A DNA stretch of 64,000 nt from Sutterella wadsworthensis. GTDB taxonomy: Bacteria; Pseudomonadota; Gammaproteobacteria; Burkholderiales; Burkholderiaceae_F. Shown here one piece after another: positions 53,703 to 63,800 of the stretch (position 1 is its first letter; every line of letters begins with the position of its first letter). The notes beneath the pieces were generated by a model that did not search any database, was not told the origin of the DNA, and worked only from the letters and a program-made list of their open reading frames with translations. Where the stretch lies: assembly GCF_003315195.1 (NCBI RefSeq), contig NZ_QNRV01000010.1:1-64000 (forward strand), given 5' to 3'. The translations under genes and the position numbers were made by a program.

Positions 53703-55093
53703 TACGCCCCCTTAATTTGGGCTGCAATACCTTTGCCATTAAGGGCACAAAAAACTACAAAGCTCCCTTTTTTCAAAGTTGGAGCGGTGTCTCCTGCCCA
53801 AGTCCAATTAGCGCTTAAAACAACCGTTGGCGTTTCGGCATCTAATCGCACTACCTTCGTGAAGCCTGCATTGGCTGAGGGGCTCTGCGCCGTAATTGTC
53901 CCTGCCACTGCCTGCATATCTGGAGAGTCATGAGTAATGGTTGTTGCCTTAATCGCCGTTACAGGAGTTTCATATCCTGCCAATGCACCTCTGACGCCAA
54001 CTTTGAGCACCAAATCTTTCACAGCGGGGATCTCCGGCTTATTCTTAATGAAGCTCTTGGCAGACGAGTTGGTCTCCTTCCAGTCCGCCTGCAGCTGACC
54101 TGCGGCAGATTGGCCTGCGGCATCTTTGGCTTCCTTCGCCGAAACCGCCGCTGCAGATGCAGAAATGGCCGCTGCAGCTTGAGATTTTTGCGCGGTCATC
54201 GCATTGTCTGCGGCCTTTGCTGCGGCTGTCGAAGCGTTGCTCGCAAAACTTCCTGCAGAAGAAGCGCTTCCGGCTGCAGAGGATGCACTCGCGGCCGCCT
54301 CAGTTTTTGACTTCACAGCAATTTGAGTAGAAGCGCCAGCGCGCTTTGCGTACTCTCTTGCAGAGTAAAGCGCGGTTTCTCCAGAGCCCTCTACAGGCTC
54401 AACATCTTGCGCCGCCCATTTCTTTGCCAAAGCCGCTTGCGACGCAGACAACGAGGCAGACGTGGCAGATGCAGATGCGGAATTAACCGCGGCAGATTTT
54501 GAAGCCGTCGCATTTTCTTCAGAACTCTTGGCCGCCCTCTCGCTCGTTTTCGCAGCCGCCGCACTCTCAGCCGCTGCAGACTGAGAATCGGCTGCAGATT
54601 TTGCCGACGATGCGGATGCTGAAGCTGATGCTGCCGCACTGTCTTTTACTTGCCAAAGCTCCTGTATCAACTGCTCTGAAGTTTTTTCAGTGGTAGCGGG
54701 GACCGTCAATGCCCTTTCTTGCTTCTCCGCGAGCTGTTGAATTTGAGCCGTTGCACGGTCAAGGGCCTGATTAAGGATGTCAGGATAGAACCCGCCTCGA
54801 TTTGTCAGCACTACCGGCTGCAGATATGGAACCGCAGAAATAATGGTGAGGATACTGCCAATAGATAATGGAGATACAAGGACGACCGCACCGCCAGGAT
54901 TCACATCCTGATCAACTGAAAGCGTAACTACAAAATCCGCTGACGGCAGGACTGTTTCTGTCTTCCCTCCGTCAACGGAAAGCACTGGGCGAACCTGAGA
55001 CGAGTCAAATACTTTGAAATTAAAAGGAAACTCCGTCTGCTGTCCGTTGCCATGGTAAGGCCCCGCGCGACGGACTTCTGTGCTGATAGCCAT
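53702..55093 (-). CDS. Phage tail fibre protein, T7 gp17-like N-terminus
   Basis: 463 residues. The N-terminal domain (about 1-130) has YHGNGQQTEFPFNFKVFDSS, and FYPDILNQALDRATAQIQQL, the tail-attachment pattern of T7-like fibres. Residues about 150-345 are very rich in Ala and Ser in heptad-like runs, which would form a trimeric shaft. The C-terminal ~110 residues (AIKATTITHDSPDMQAVAG, NWTWAGDTAPTLKKGSFVVF) form a small globular end that could bind receptor or hand over to another tip protein. It lies just downstream of the giant virion protein, as gp17 follows gp16 in T7. Confidence 0.85.
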   Translation of the reverse strand: MAISTEVRRAGPYHGNGQQTEFPFNFKVFDSSQVRPVLSVDGGKTETVLPSADFVVTLSVDQDVNPGGAVVLVSPLSIGSILTIISAVPYLQPVVLTNRGGFYPDILNQALDRATAQIQQLAEKQERALTVPATTEKTSEQLIQELWQVKDSAAASASASASSAKSAADSQSAAAESAAAAKTSERAAKSSEENATASKSAAVNSASASATSASLSASQAALAKKWAAQDVEPVEGSGETALYSAREYAKRAGASTQIAVKSKTEAAASASSAAGSASSAGSFASNASTAAAKAADNAMTAQKSQAAAAISASAAAVSAKEAKDAAGQSAAGQLQADWKETNSSAKSFIKNKPEIPAVKDLVLKVGVRGALAGYETPVTAIKATTITHDSPDMQAVAGTITAQSPSANAGFTKVVRLDAETPTVVLSANWTWAGDTAPTLKKGSFVVFCALNGKGIAAQIKGA

Positions 55094-55155
55094 GCAATGA
55101 ACTCCTTTTCTTTTAAAAGTGAGTTTCTTGCATAATCAACGAGCTTTATGGACGG

Positions 55156-58100
55156 CTACTTTCCTCCGACAAGACCGCGCACAGCCTGCAGCGCCGTTTC
55201 AGGTTCATCAATGTCGCCAGAGACCACCCCCGCTATGTAGCCAATTGGACGTTTGAGGCCACCCACAGGCATACCTGTTGCTACTGCCGTCAAATCAAGG
55301 ATGTTGCGAGTCGCCGTTCGGCCATTAACTTTCTCGTCGTCGTTAATGATTCTCACAATATCGGATGCTCCTGAAATCGCACCCTCCATCAACATGATGG
55401 CAGGTGCGGATCCGACACGACCAACATAAGGAGACTTCCCCCAAATCGCCTGTGCAGTCACAGATCCCGCTTGCGCCATCTTTGCCCCTGCAAACGCTGA
55501 AATTTGTCCCGCAAGAGGGACCATTGAAATAGTCCCCTTTAACGGTTCACCTACTGTGAGTTGAATGATGTCCAATGCATCGAGGGCATCGTCGTCATCA
55601 TCACTGCCTCCCATCAGTGCATCAGTAATAAGCTTCCCAACCACAGAGGGAATCCAGACGATCAATATTGCATCAAGAGCAAAACGTCCATACTGCTTCG
55701 TGGCCTTACGGAATGCCGCACGCTCCTGAAGCAGGTTGTACTGCATATTGAAATAATTGTAGAAAACCAGGAAAAAGCGCTTCAGCGCAGAACCAGCTTC
55801 AATTGCAGATACGTTTTCGGGATTAAAGTCAGACTGCGTCGTTCGAATAACGCTATCAGCCTCCTGTACGGCTTCTTCGTGTGACATGCCATGACTGTAG
55901 TTATATTCGTAAGCCGCCTTCCAGACAGAGACGTCAATCGGATACTGTGCAAGCGTCTGCAGAATATACCCATGGCGGTTGACCATATCGCGAACTGGCG
56001 CCCCTTTCGACCAAACGGCGGCCGCCTTGTTGCCTAAGCCTTGCACTTGAGAAATTTTTTGAACTTGTTGGTTACCTATTTCCTCTATTGTCGATTGGTA
56101 TTCATAGGCAAAGTTATCAAGGCGCTGCCGCATAAATGGGGATGCCGCCTTCACGAACTCCGCACACTCCTTAGGAGCTAGGCCATATTCTTTAAAAGCA
56201 CGACCAATTAATGAAGCTGGCACTTTTGAGGCTGCAATGCTGAAACCCGTCCACTGCTGAAAGGTATTGATCAAATTTAAGAACATCACGTTCATGCCTG
56301 CGAGACCGCGCAAGTGATTGAACGTTCTGTCAACCCAACCGATTTTTCCATCAGATACCGTTTGACCAACTGCGCGCGTGAGGAACGGCTTTAACATCTG
56401 TGAGACCAATCTCGGATTATGCGCAGCGATAGCATCTTGGAATCTGTGATTCGTAATGATCTTGTCGACCTGCATGACGGCAGGAGCAATGTCTGCAAAT
56501 CGAAGAACCTTCGCAATATGCATGCCGTAAGCCGCCACATTGAGCTGTAACGGCTGCGTGAAATCCTCAACGCGTGTTTTTGAAAACCCTGGTTTGTGAA
56601 CAGGCATCAACGTGAGAAAGTTTGATCTCTCAAGCTCCTCCTGTTTCATCTGCGCATCTCGCTTTTGATAGAGATACCGATCGGTCACCGCCGGAACATA
56701 GCCTCCTCGGTAGGTACCAAAGGGTGTCACTACGGACGTTACCTGCACCTCTTCAAAGCGATACCCGTACATTTCCATGTAGGCCGCCTGTGCTTTTGGC
56801 TTAGTTTCCTCAAGCAGGTCCCAGATCGCTTGAACCGCATCCATATCGGCCTTCGTAACCCGCCCTTGCACGTACATGCGATTGATAAAACTGTCCCATG
56901 CCGAGGTGTCGACATACTGCGTGCCGTCATCGCGCTCCTTAATGGCAGCCCAGGCGTGACGCACGTTATTGTCATCAATACCACGCCCACCCAAGAGCAA
57001 CTTACGTTTGTTTGAGGCGTTCCCAGTGTGCAAAATTGCACCCATCAATTCAGCTTTTGTATTGAAGGTGTAGTTAATTTCTGGAGCCTCAATCGCGTCG
57101 GACTGTCCCCATTCTTTCTCAGCAGATTGGAGAATTTCTCCAAACCGCCTTTGATATTCCATGTTCTCGTTCTTGTAACGTACGACAGCATTTTCGACGG
57201 GCTGATAGATGTACTTCGAGAAGATCCCTGCGCGGCCTCCATCCATAATGCGACACCAGGATTCAACACGCATCATGCTTGCCTTCCACCCCAAATAGTG
57301 AAAGCGCAGCTTCTCCATGGGCGTAACAGCAGATTTTGCCCCCGCCGAGAAGATGTCCTTTCCATTATCAATATGAGTTACTAGCTCATCCACAACCTCG
57401 GTGAGATTCTTGCGGCGGCCATGAAGCAGCACAGCACGGTCATCTCCTGCCTTCTTCCAAAAATCGTTCACCTGCTGCAGGATTGCTCGAACATCTGCGA
57501 CTGCATAAGTTCGCCAGTCATAATTGCGCCCTGGTGAATAGCCGTACGGTGCAAGAATTGCTTTGTACTCTTCAAACTTATTCGCATCGTTGTTCTTAAA
57601 CTTTTCGATGGTTTTCTCAAGGGCATTAGCGTTCATGTCCTTCGGGTGGATACGGCCAAAACCAGAAGCATTGAGGATATAGCGAGCCACGGCAATTACA
57701 TCGATATCTCTAGTCTTTGCAAGCTCCTTGTCGCTCTTGAAAATCTGTTTGCGCAAATCGGAGAGATGATCCATCGTACGTTTAAAGTCGATCGCCATCA
57801 GTGCGAACTCATGGTTGAGAAGCTGCCGACGTTTTGCCATGGCCGCCCCCAACCGATCCCCTGCAACGAGTTTTGAGTAAGCCTCGCGCGAAGCTCGAGC
57901 TTCAGCCGCCATGAAGGTCTTCGGATTGATCTTCCCTGCCCTCATTTGCTCAAACCGCTCGAGTGCAACTTGACGGGCAGCCTCCCGAATCACTCGTGCA
58001 CTCAAAGTCTTGTCGCCGGCGAGGTATTTAAGCTCCGTCGCAACCATACGGCCGCGAGCCTCCGAATGGATCGCCTTCTCAATCAACTCCTCTTTCTTTA

Positions 58101-61100
58101 TGGGATCGAAGTAATCACTCTTATTTTCTAAACAGATGCGAGATGTCTCATCTTGAATGATTTTCTCTCGATCTTTGCTGCCAGCAATTAAACCTGCCAC
58201 TAACTGCTCGTTTGTTTTGAAGCGGGCAATCGGTTGAAGCAGTTGCCTGGCCGCCGTAATTGGAAACCCAGACTTCTTTGTTAGACCAAGTTTTTGAAGC
58301 TTCGCCACCACAGCAGGTTTAAGCCCCAGGCCATCCAAACTTTCAGGGTCAATCTTTAAGTTCTCAATACCAAAAACCTTGCCACCTGATTTAAGGGCAT
58401 CGAATGCCGCGAATTCTTTTCTGGCATTGATACGAGCACGAACTTTTTCCTCAACTCTGTCGCGATAATCTTTCGCTTCACGATCAATACGACGAGCACT
58501 CCGCAGCCGAGCATTGACATACCACTTTTCGTCCTTTGCCTGTGCCTCAAAGAGCTTCGCTTCGCCCCGTGCTGTTGCTTCATCACGTGCGGCCATTAGC
58601 TCGCGCCACTGATCTTCCGGCATGTCCTCTGGTTTTTGATCAAAGAGCGGTTTCAGGCCATTTGCAGATTCAGCCAAATCAAGATCACGCTGCGCCACGA
58701 GCATACGGTCGAAAACGCGTTTCATGCCGGGAGAGATATCCGGCAAATCTTCACCGAACTCCGCCTGATAAGAAGCGCTCAGAGCCGCACGAGCATCGCC
58801 CGACCACTGCAAATAAACACTCTTTATCCACGATGCAAAGCGTGCGAAAAACCGCTCAAGACTTCGCGTCGGTGCATGACCAGTTGACAGATAGACCTCT
58901 GCCTGATAGGCGAAGCGTTCATGGAATTTCCGTTGTCCTTCAAACCCCAAAGCATCCCATTGGGTGACGTCCTTGAGGCCGAACTCCTTGAGTAGTGTCT
59001 CGACGTCCTCTGTCACACTGAGATCCACGCCGTCGAGCTTTGATAATTCAATCAAGTTCGCGAGGTACCAATGTGACATTTCGTGGGCAAAAGTCGAGAG
59101 ATCAGCGTTCGGTGTAAGAGCGATGGTGTTTGTCAGAGGACTGAAGGAGCCGCGTTGTCCCGCGTTACTCTCTTGATAGAGCCCTGGAAATGCCTCCTTT
59201 GCCTTGACAAGATCATCTTCGGTGAGTACTCTGTCACCTGAAGCGTTGGAACCGCGAAAGGGATTGGTCCTGGAGTTAAGGTTCCAGCGCTTTATTTTTT
59301 CGGTATTTGCATAAACAACTGCATCATTTTGTTCTTGCAGACTAAAGAACAAGTCGTTTTTCTTACCAAATGCAGTTTTAACCAGATTAATGGTGCCGTA
59401 GTAACCTTGCGCCTCAAACTGGATGGGAACAACCACCGTTTTCCCCTTTGCGTCTAAAAGCTCAAGCATAAATGTGTAAGAACCTTGTCGACGGTCGTCC
59501 TTGAAGATGGCGATTGGATCAGCAAGCGCTGTAGGTAGCTGTTTCAGGACCTCACGCGTCATCTCAGGGTGTGAATGGTGTGTAGCGCTTGACCTTTCAG
59601 CCCAAGGGAAAAACCCATCAAAGACGTGCGGATGCGCTTTCAGCTCATGAAAATCCGCACCTACCAGATGCATAACTAATGGCGTCTGCTTGAGCATGAG
59701 TACCGGCTGACTGGGTTTAGTTTGCATCTGATCGATCTGGTCGCTCCAAGCAGCCACCTCCTGTGCCAACTTATCCTCTGGACTCAACACATTGACCTGT
59801 TCGAGGTGGGAGCCGGCCTGGGGCTCTGCCAAAATCGACGGCATGATCTGTCCAATCCGCTCAATTGGAAGTCCAGAGCGCTGAGCGAGTAACGTCACCA
59901 TGGACGCACCAAGTCGAGCCTGCGTGAGAACTTCCGCCTTTTGAAAATGTGGGGCGACAGTATGAATCTGTGCGGCAAGCATTTTTTCGATACGTGAGCT
60001 CTCCTGACGCCACTGTCGGTTTTCGACAGAATCTAAGAACCGATCGGCAAGTTTCTGCTCACTGCCATCGAAAGAGGCCTTCACGATCTGCTTCATGAGA
60101 TCCTTGCGAGCCTGATCAACCTTGATTAGATCTGCCACACTCAAGGCATCCGGAGCAAGACGAACATGATCTGTAAGACGCTGTCCGAGCGGTGTACTTG
60201 CGAATTTAGTAGCGTACTCAGAGGTCGACACCTCAACATCGACTCCCAGATCGGCAGCAGCTTCAACCTGATCTGCGACTTCTGGCGCAATCTGCCGTAG
60301 ATCAGTCATAGAGACGTTTTGATCAATCATTGCCTGACGGAACTCTGCTCCGTCAATGTAAGTGGTCGGCGCTCCTGCTGCATCTGCCTGACGAGCGATT
60401 AATGCCTGAATCTTGTTTGGAGCCGTCTGAATAGACTCCATCTGCGGCACAGCCTGTGCTGCTGTCTCAAAGAATTCTTTTGTTTGGTTTGCACGATGTA
60501 CCTTATGTGCGCCAACGCCGACTGCAGCACCACCACCCAAAGCGCCAAGTACTGCCGTAGCCTGCAGCGTCTTCCAAGCGATTTCAGACAATCGATCAAA
60601 GAGTGCCTCTCCATTCACTGCATCAAAGTTTCCATTGGCATAAAGGCGAGCTATCTCTTCGGACGCCATATTCACACCTTCCTGCATGACTTCAGTTGCG
60701 ACCTCTTCACCAACACCTCCTGCATAGGCCAATGCCGCATGCTTCAGAACTGTTCCCATCGTCGACGTGGCAAGTGCGGCATTCACGGTCTTTGCCCCAT
60801 ACTTTGTCATCAAGGTACCAAGCAGAGGCTTGGCGGCGGAGCCAAGCACCTTTATGCCAACCATTTCTATAAGAGAGTTGACAGCCCCTGCTCCAGTCGA
60901 CAACCAACGTGCAGCAGCCGGATCAACCTTAGCCATATACATGTCACGGTAAGAAGACCCTGCTTCGACATCAAAAGTGGACTGTGTTGCTGCACCAAGC
61001 GCTGACCCGCCGACAAGACCTGCCACAGTGCCAATACCAGGAATGACGGAAGCAGACATACCTCCGACCGCTGCACCTTTGGCCGCTCCTTCAATACCAC

Positions 61101-61980
61101 TTCCCGAGAACATTGAAGAAACCATTTGACCAACTACAACAGCAGCCTCATAAATGGCATTTCCTTCGGCGTCTCCCGTAAGGGTTTTCATTTCCGACTC
61201 GAGCCGACGATCCTCACTGAGGAGATGTTCATCAATCCGCGTGAAGCCTTGACGCGCACGATTCCAAAGAAGTCCTTGTTCTGTCTGAAGCGTGCCAACT
61301 TTGTACCAATCACCAAGATGTCCAACGGTGTCAGACAAATAGTCACCAGGTCTCTTTACGAGCTGAATACGTTCGTCAAGTTCTTCATCCCCAGTGGATT
61401 CATCGTCGCCAAGACGCAGTGGCTTTTCACGGCTGAATGTTCCAGAAGGTTTGGTGTGCGGATCAATTTCAGGTTTCCATGACTGTGCCGATCCGAGCCT
61501 CCCAAACTGCTTCTCCATCAGTGCCAGCGGTTTCAGATCATTTTTGAAGATTGGCGCTTCAAGTGGGTTCTCCTGAAAATAACGACTCGAGGTCGGCAAA
61601 TCTGCAAGCAACGTTTCGGTCTGTTCGCGCTGCAGGCGTTTCTCTTCTCGATCAAGGTTGAGTTCTACCTCAAGCTGTGAACGGTTGTAGTGCTCAGCAA
61701 GCGCCGCCACACGAATAGCCTTTTGCGAATCGCCGCGATCAAGTGCATCTGCCGCCATGCGACGAATTTCGTACTGATCATCAAAGTAGTTCCATTCCGG
61801 TTGTTCAATCGGAAGATCTTGCGCAGCATCCACAGTTGGCCCTGACGGCTCGGCCGCATTCGTTTGTGCTGTGAAGTCGTCAATCTGTTCAGGAAGCGTC
61901 ACGCCTGTGGGCACCTCCGCGGAGACAGGAGTGACGTTAGTAGATTCTGCAGTGCTGCCGGGAACGGTAATCTGAGCCAT
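55156..61980 (-). CDS. Giant polyvalent virion protein with MuF-C-like region, HExxH motif and C-terminal membrane segments
   Basis: 2274 residues from ATG 61980 (GAAGG 7 bases upstream; the longer frame from 62022 is less likely). The N-terminal ~200 residues are acidic. Gly/Ala-rich hydrophobic segments follow around residues 290-500 (GMSASVIPGIGTVAGLVGGS). A region at about 760-900 resembles the MuF C-terminal domain (FDGFFPWAERSSATHHSHPE, LPTALADPIAIFKDD). The HExxH metallopeptidase-like motif AHEMSHWYL is at H966-H970. A long helical middle ends in hydrophobic segments near 2090-2180 (LDAILIVWIPSVVGKLI). By position it corresponds to T7 gp16, the ejected inner-core protein. The start overlaps the upstream stop (TAATG). 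Confidence 0.82.
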   Translation of the reverse strand: MAQITVPGSTAESTNVTPVSAEVPTGVTLPEQIDDFTAQTNAAEPSGPTVDAAQDLPIEQPEWNYFDDQYEIRRMAADALDRGDSQKAIRVAALAEHYNRSQLEVELNLDREEKRLQREQTETLLADLPTSSRYFQENPLEAPIFKNDLKPLALMEKQFGRLGSAQSWKPEIDPHTKPSGTFSREKPLRLGDDESTGDEELDERIQLVKRPGDYLSDTVGHLGDWYKVGTLQTEQGLLWNRARQGFTRIDEHLLSEDRRLESEMKTLTGDAEGNAIYEAAVVVGQMVSSMFSGSGIEGAAKGAAVGGMSASVIPGIGTVAGLVGGSALGAATQSTFDVEAGSSYRDMYMAKVDPAAARWLSTGAGAVNSLIEMVGIKVLGSAAKPLLGTLMTKYGAKTVNAALATSTMGTVLKHAALAYAGGVGEEVATEVMQEGVNMASEEIARLYANGNFDAVNGEALFDRLSEIAWKTLQATAVLGALGGGAAVGVGAHKVHRANQTKEFFETAAQAVPQMESIQTAPNKIQALIARQADAAGAPTTYIDGAEFRQAMIDQNVSMTDLRQIAPEVADQVEAAADLGVDVEVSTSEYATKFASTPLGQRLTDHVRLAPDALSVADLIKVDQARKDLMKQIVKASFDGSEQKLADRFLDSVENRQWRQESSRIEKMLAAQIHTVAPHFQKAEVLTQARLGASMVTLLAQRSGLPIERIGQIMPSILAEPQAGSHLEQVNVLSPEDKLAQEVAAWSDQIDQMQTKPSQPVLMLKQTPLVMHLVGADFHELKAHPHVFDGFFPWAERSSATHHSHPEMTREVLKQLPTALADPIAIFKDDRRQGSYTFMLELLDAKGKTVVVPIQFEAQGYYGTINLVKTAFGKKNDLFFSLQEQNDAVVYANTEKIKRWNLNSRTNPFRGSNASGDRVLTEDDLVKAKEAFPGLYQESNAGQRGSFSPLTNTIALTPNADLSTFAHEMSHWYLANLIELSKLDGVDLSVTEDVETLLKEFGLKDVTQWDALGFEGQRKFHERFAYQAEVYLSTGHAPTRSLERFFARFASWIKSVYLQWSGDARAALSASYQAEFGEDLPDISPGMKRVFDRMLVAQRDLDLAESANGLKPLFDQKPEDMPEDQWRELMAARDEATARGEAKLFEAQAKDEKWYVNARLRSARRIDREAKDYRDRVEEKVRARINARKEFAAFDALKSGGKVFGIENLKIDPESLDGLGLKPAVVAKLQKLGLTKKSGFPITAARQLLQPIARFKTNEQLVAGLIAGSKDREKIIQDETSRICLENKSDYFDPIKKEELIEKAIHSEARGRMVATELKYLAGDKTLSARVIREAARQVALERFEQMRAGKINPKTFMAAEARASREAYSKLVAGDRLGAAMAKRRQLLNHEFALMAIDFKRTMDHLSDLRKQIFKSDKELAKTRDIDVIAVARYILNASGFGRIHPKDMNANALEKTIEKFKNNDANKFEEYKAILAPYGYSPGRNYDWRTYAVADVRAILQQVNDFWKKAGDDRAVLLHGRRKNLTEVVDELVTHIDNGKDIFSAGAKSAVTPMEKLRFHYLGWKASMMRVESWCRIMDGGRAGIFSKYIYQPVENAVVRYKNENMEYQRRFGEILQSAEKEWGQSDAIEAPEINYTFNTKAELMGAILHTGNASNKRKLLLGGRGIDDNNVRHAWAAIKERDDGTQYVDTSAWDSFINRMYVQGRVTKADMDAVQAIWDLLEETKPKAQAAYMEMYGYRFEEVQVTSVVTPFGTYRGGYVPAVTDRYLYQKRDAQMKQEELERSNFLTLMPVHKPGFSKTRVEDFTQPLQLNVAAYGMHIAKVLRFADIAPAVMQVDKIITNHRFQDAIAAHNPRLVSQMLKPFLTRAVGQTVSDGKIGWVDRTFNHLRGLAGMNVMFLNLINTFQQWTGFSIAASKVPASLIGRAFKEYGLAPKECAEFVKAASPFMRQRLDNFAYEYQSTIEEIGNQQVQKISQVQGLGNKAAAVWSKGAPVRDMVNRHGYILQTLAQYPIDVSVWKAAYEYNYSHGMSHEEAVQEADSVIRTTQSDFNPENVSAIEAGSALKRFFLVFYNYFNMQYNLLQERAAFRKATKQYGRFALDAILIVWIPSVVGKLITDALMGGSDDDDDALDALDIIQLTVGEPLKGTISMVPLAGQISAFAGAKMAQAGSVTAQAIWGKSPYVGRVGSAPAIMLMEGAISGASDIVRIINDDEKVNGRTATRNILDLTAVATGMPVGGLKRPIGYIAGVVSGDIDEPETALQAVRGLVGGK

Positions 61981-63791
61981 TACTTTGCCTTCTGAGTATT
62001 CTGAAAAATGATGGCCGCGCACATGTTCGATATATCTTCATTAGTGATCTGTGCGTTCGACACATATTTGGATGCCTTACGGTGCTTCTCAAGCTCCCTC
62101 AAGGCTTGAGCCATCACTTCTGGCGGCCATCCATAGCCACGGCGCAACGCATCGGCCACGGCTTTTTGTTCCTTCGATAGTGAATCAAGCTGAATGCCAA
62201 ATTTTTTAAGAACGAATGTCTTGTTGTCAGCATCAGACCCAGACGCTTTGTAAGCACCACGGAAAAACCCCGAAGCAATATCCGTTACTGCACCGGAATT
62301 GATCGCCTCAAAGGCATAAGGATCATCAGAGAACCATCCAGAACCCTCCAGCCTAGATACGATCCCCGCTTTGCCGCGCTCAAGAACATCTCGTGGTATG
62401 ACACCTTTCTGATACTGTTGCGCCTGATAATCGAACCATTCGCCAGCCGCATTTAAAACCTCCGGCCAACGTGCTTTCAGTTTTTTATTTGCCTTCACTA
62501 ACGATTTCACGTCGCTCAGGTAAGCCTTTCGGTCTTCATTCGATAACTGTTCCTGAGTTCGCTTAAGCCCTTTTAAATCAGTAGGGCTGATTCGATCAGC
62601 AAAAGAATTCAAATTGAGATTGGCAAATCTTTCTGGATCCTGAGCAGACATGCGTTCTAACATCCCCCATGTCGTCATATCTGTTTTTACAGATTCCCCA
62701 CGTTCAAGCTTGCCAATATAAGTATTCAGTGACAGGTATCCCTTAGGATCAAGTTCGCGAAGATCTTCCATCAAGGTGGTCGGAATCGTCACTTCCTCAC
62801 CTTTCGAAACTTTGTCCGCTACGAAATTCCAAACCGCATCCGTGATCTCTGAGAGACGCTCTTTTTTGATTGCATCTTCAAGGGCGTAGTGTTTCTTCAC
62901 GATTCTCTCTACACCAGCACGAGATTTTTCATCCTGACCAGCCACTGCTTTAAGGGCTTCTGACTCTGAATTAGCCGACTTCAGAATGCTCGCCGCGATA
63001 CGCTTTTCCTTCTGATCCTGAAGCCCTGCCCGGACATACTTATCAGCCTGCGCGATTTGGTCGGCCGACATCTCATCCCGATGCGCCGACAGATATGCTT
63101 TTGCCTCCGTAGGAGACAGATCGTCAACCATCTTGGAGATACGCATGGCATGAATCGGCCCCATATATTTAGCCATGTCGACCGTCTTGCCGCTAATTCG
63201 TGCAACTGTCAAAGCGGCGTCACGAACAACAGCCTCTCCTGAAGCTTGCAATTCGGGATCGTCCGAAAGCGCCTGAGTCATACCCAAACGGAATTGCGCC
63301 TGAGCCTGATCCACTTGATAGACCTGTGCTTGTTTGAACTCCCAAGAGCCAACATCACTTCTCAATTTGGCTGACGCATCCTGAAAGTAAGCATCCAATG
63401 CGGCACGCTGCCGTGGATTCCCTGCCTTCAAACGAATCGCATCGTATGTCTCTTTGAAATTTGCACTCACCTCATCCGTAAGACTCTTCCCATTCGGACG
63501 TTCAAGAGCATTAATCCCTAACAGGGTTTGATAGCCAGAATCTTTGTTGTAACGAAGATCAAGGCGCTTCTCTTCGAGCTGAGTAATCAAATCCTTGGCG
63601 CGAACCTGATCAAGTTCGCTCTGCCACTTGTCCACAGTCTGAGAGAATTTGTCGAACCTCTCTACTACGCTCTGTGCCAATGCGTCCTGTGAAAACTCTG
63701 TTTTAGGAGCCGCTTGAAGACCTCCCATGTTTTCCGTCGAACCAATAGCAACATTGATACTGAATGGATTTTTCGGAACAGTAATAGCCAT
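61980..63791 (-). CDS. Phage internal virion protein (T7 gp15 position)
   Basis: 603 residues, almost wholly helical and charged, with no signal or membrane segment (SVVERFDKFSQTVDKWQSEL, QRAALDAYFQDASAKLRSDV, LKRTQEQLSNEDRKAYLSD). No enzyme motif was recognised. Its position between the Gly-rich small virion protein and the giant virion protein, and its overlap with the latter, correspond to T7 gp15, part of the inner core ejected with DNA. AAGGAG lies just before the ATG. The assignment rests on synteny and composition, not on recognised homology. Confidence 0.72.
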   Translation of the reverse strand: MAITVPKNPFSINVAIGSTENMGGLQAAPKTEFSQDALAQSVVERFDKFSQTVDKWQSELDQVRAKDLITQLEEKRLDLRYNKDSGYQTLLGINALERPNGKSLTDEVSANFKETYDAIRLKAGNPRQRAALDAYFQDASAKLRSDVGSWEFKQAQVYQVDQAQAQFRLGMTQALSDDPELQASGEAVVRDAALTVARISGKTVDMAKYMGPIHAMRISKMVDDLSPTEAKAYLSAHRDEMSADQIAQADKYVRAGLQDQKEKRIAASILKSANSESEALKAVAGQDEKSRAGVERIVKKHYALEDAIKKERLSEITDAVWNFVADKVSKGEEVTIPTTLMEDLRELDPKGYLSLNTYIGKLERGESVKTDMTTWGMLERMSAQDPERFANLNLNSFADRISPTDLKGLKRTQEQLSNEDRKAYLSDVKSLVKANKKLKARWPEVLNAAGEWFDYQAQQYQKGVIPRDVLERGKAGIVSRLEGSGWFSDDPYAFEAINSGAVTDIASGFFRGAYKASGSDADNKTFVLKKFGIQLDSLSKEQKAVADALRRGYGWPPEVMAQALRELEKHRKASKYVSNAQITNEDISNMCAAIIFQNTQKAK

Positions 63792-63800
63792 ATCTGCTCC

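Noticed and set aside
54140-54660. CRISPR-like or satellite DNA repeat
   Set aside because: The repetition is due to Ala/Ser codons of the tail-fibre shaft; there are no constant repeats with unique spacers. No CRISPR array was seen anywhere in the window.
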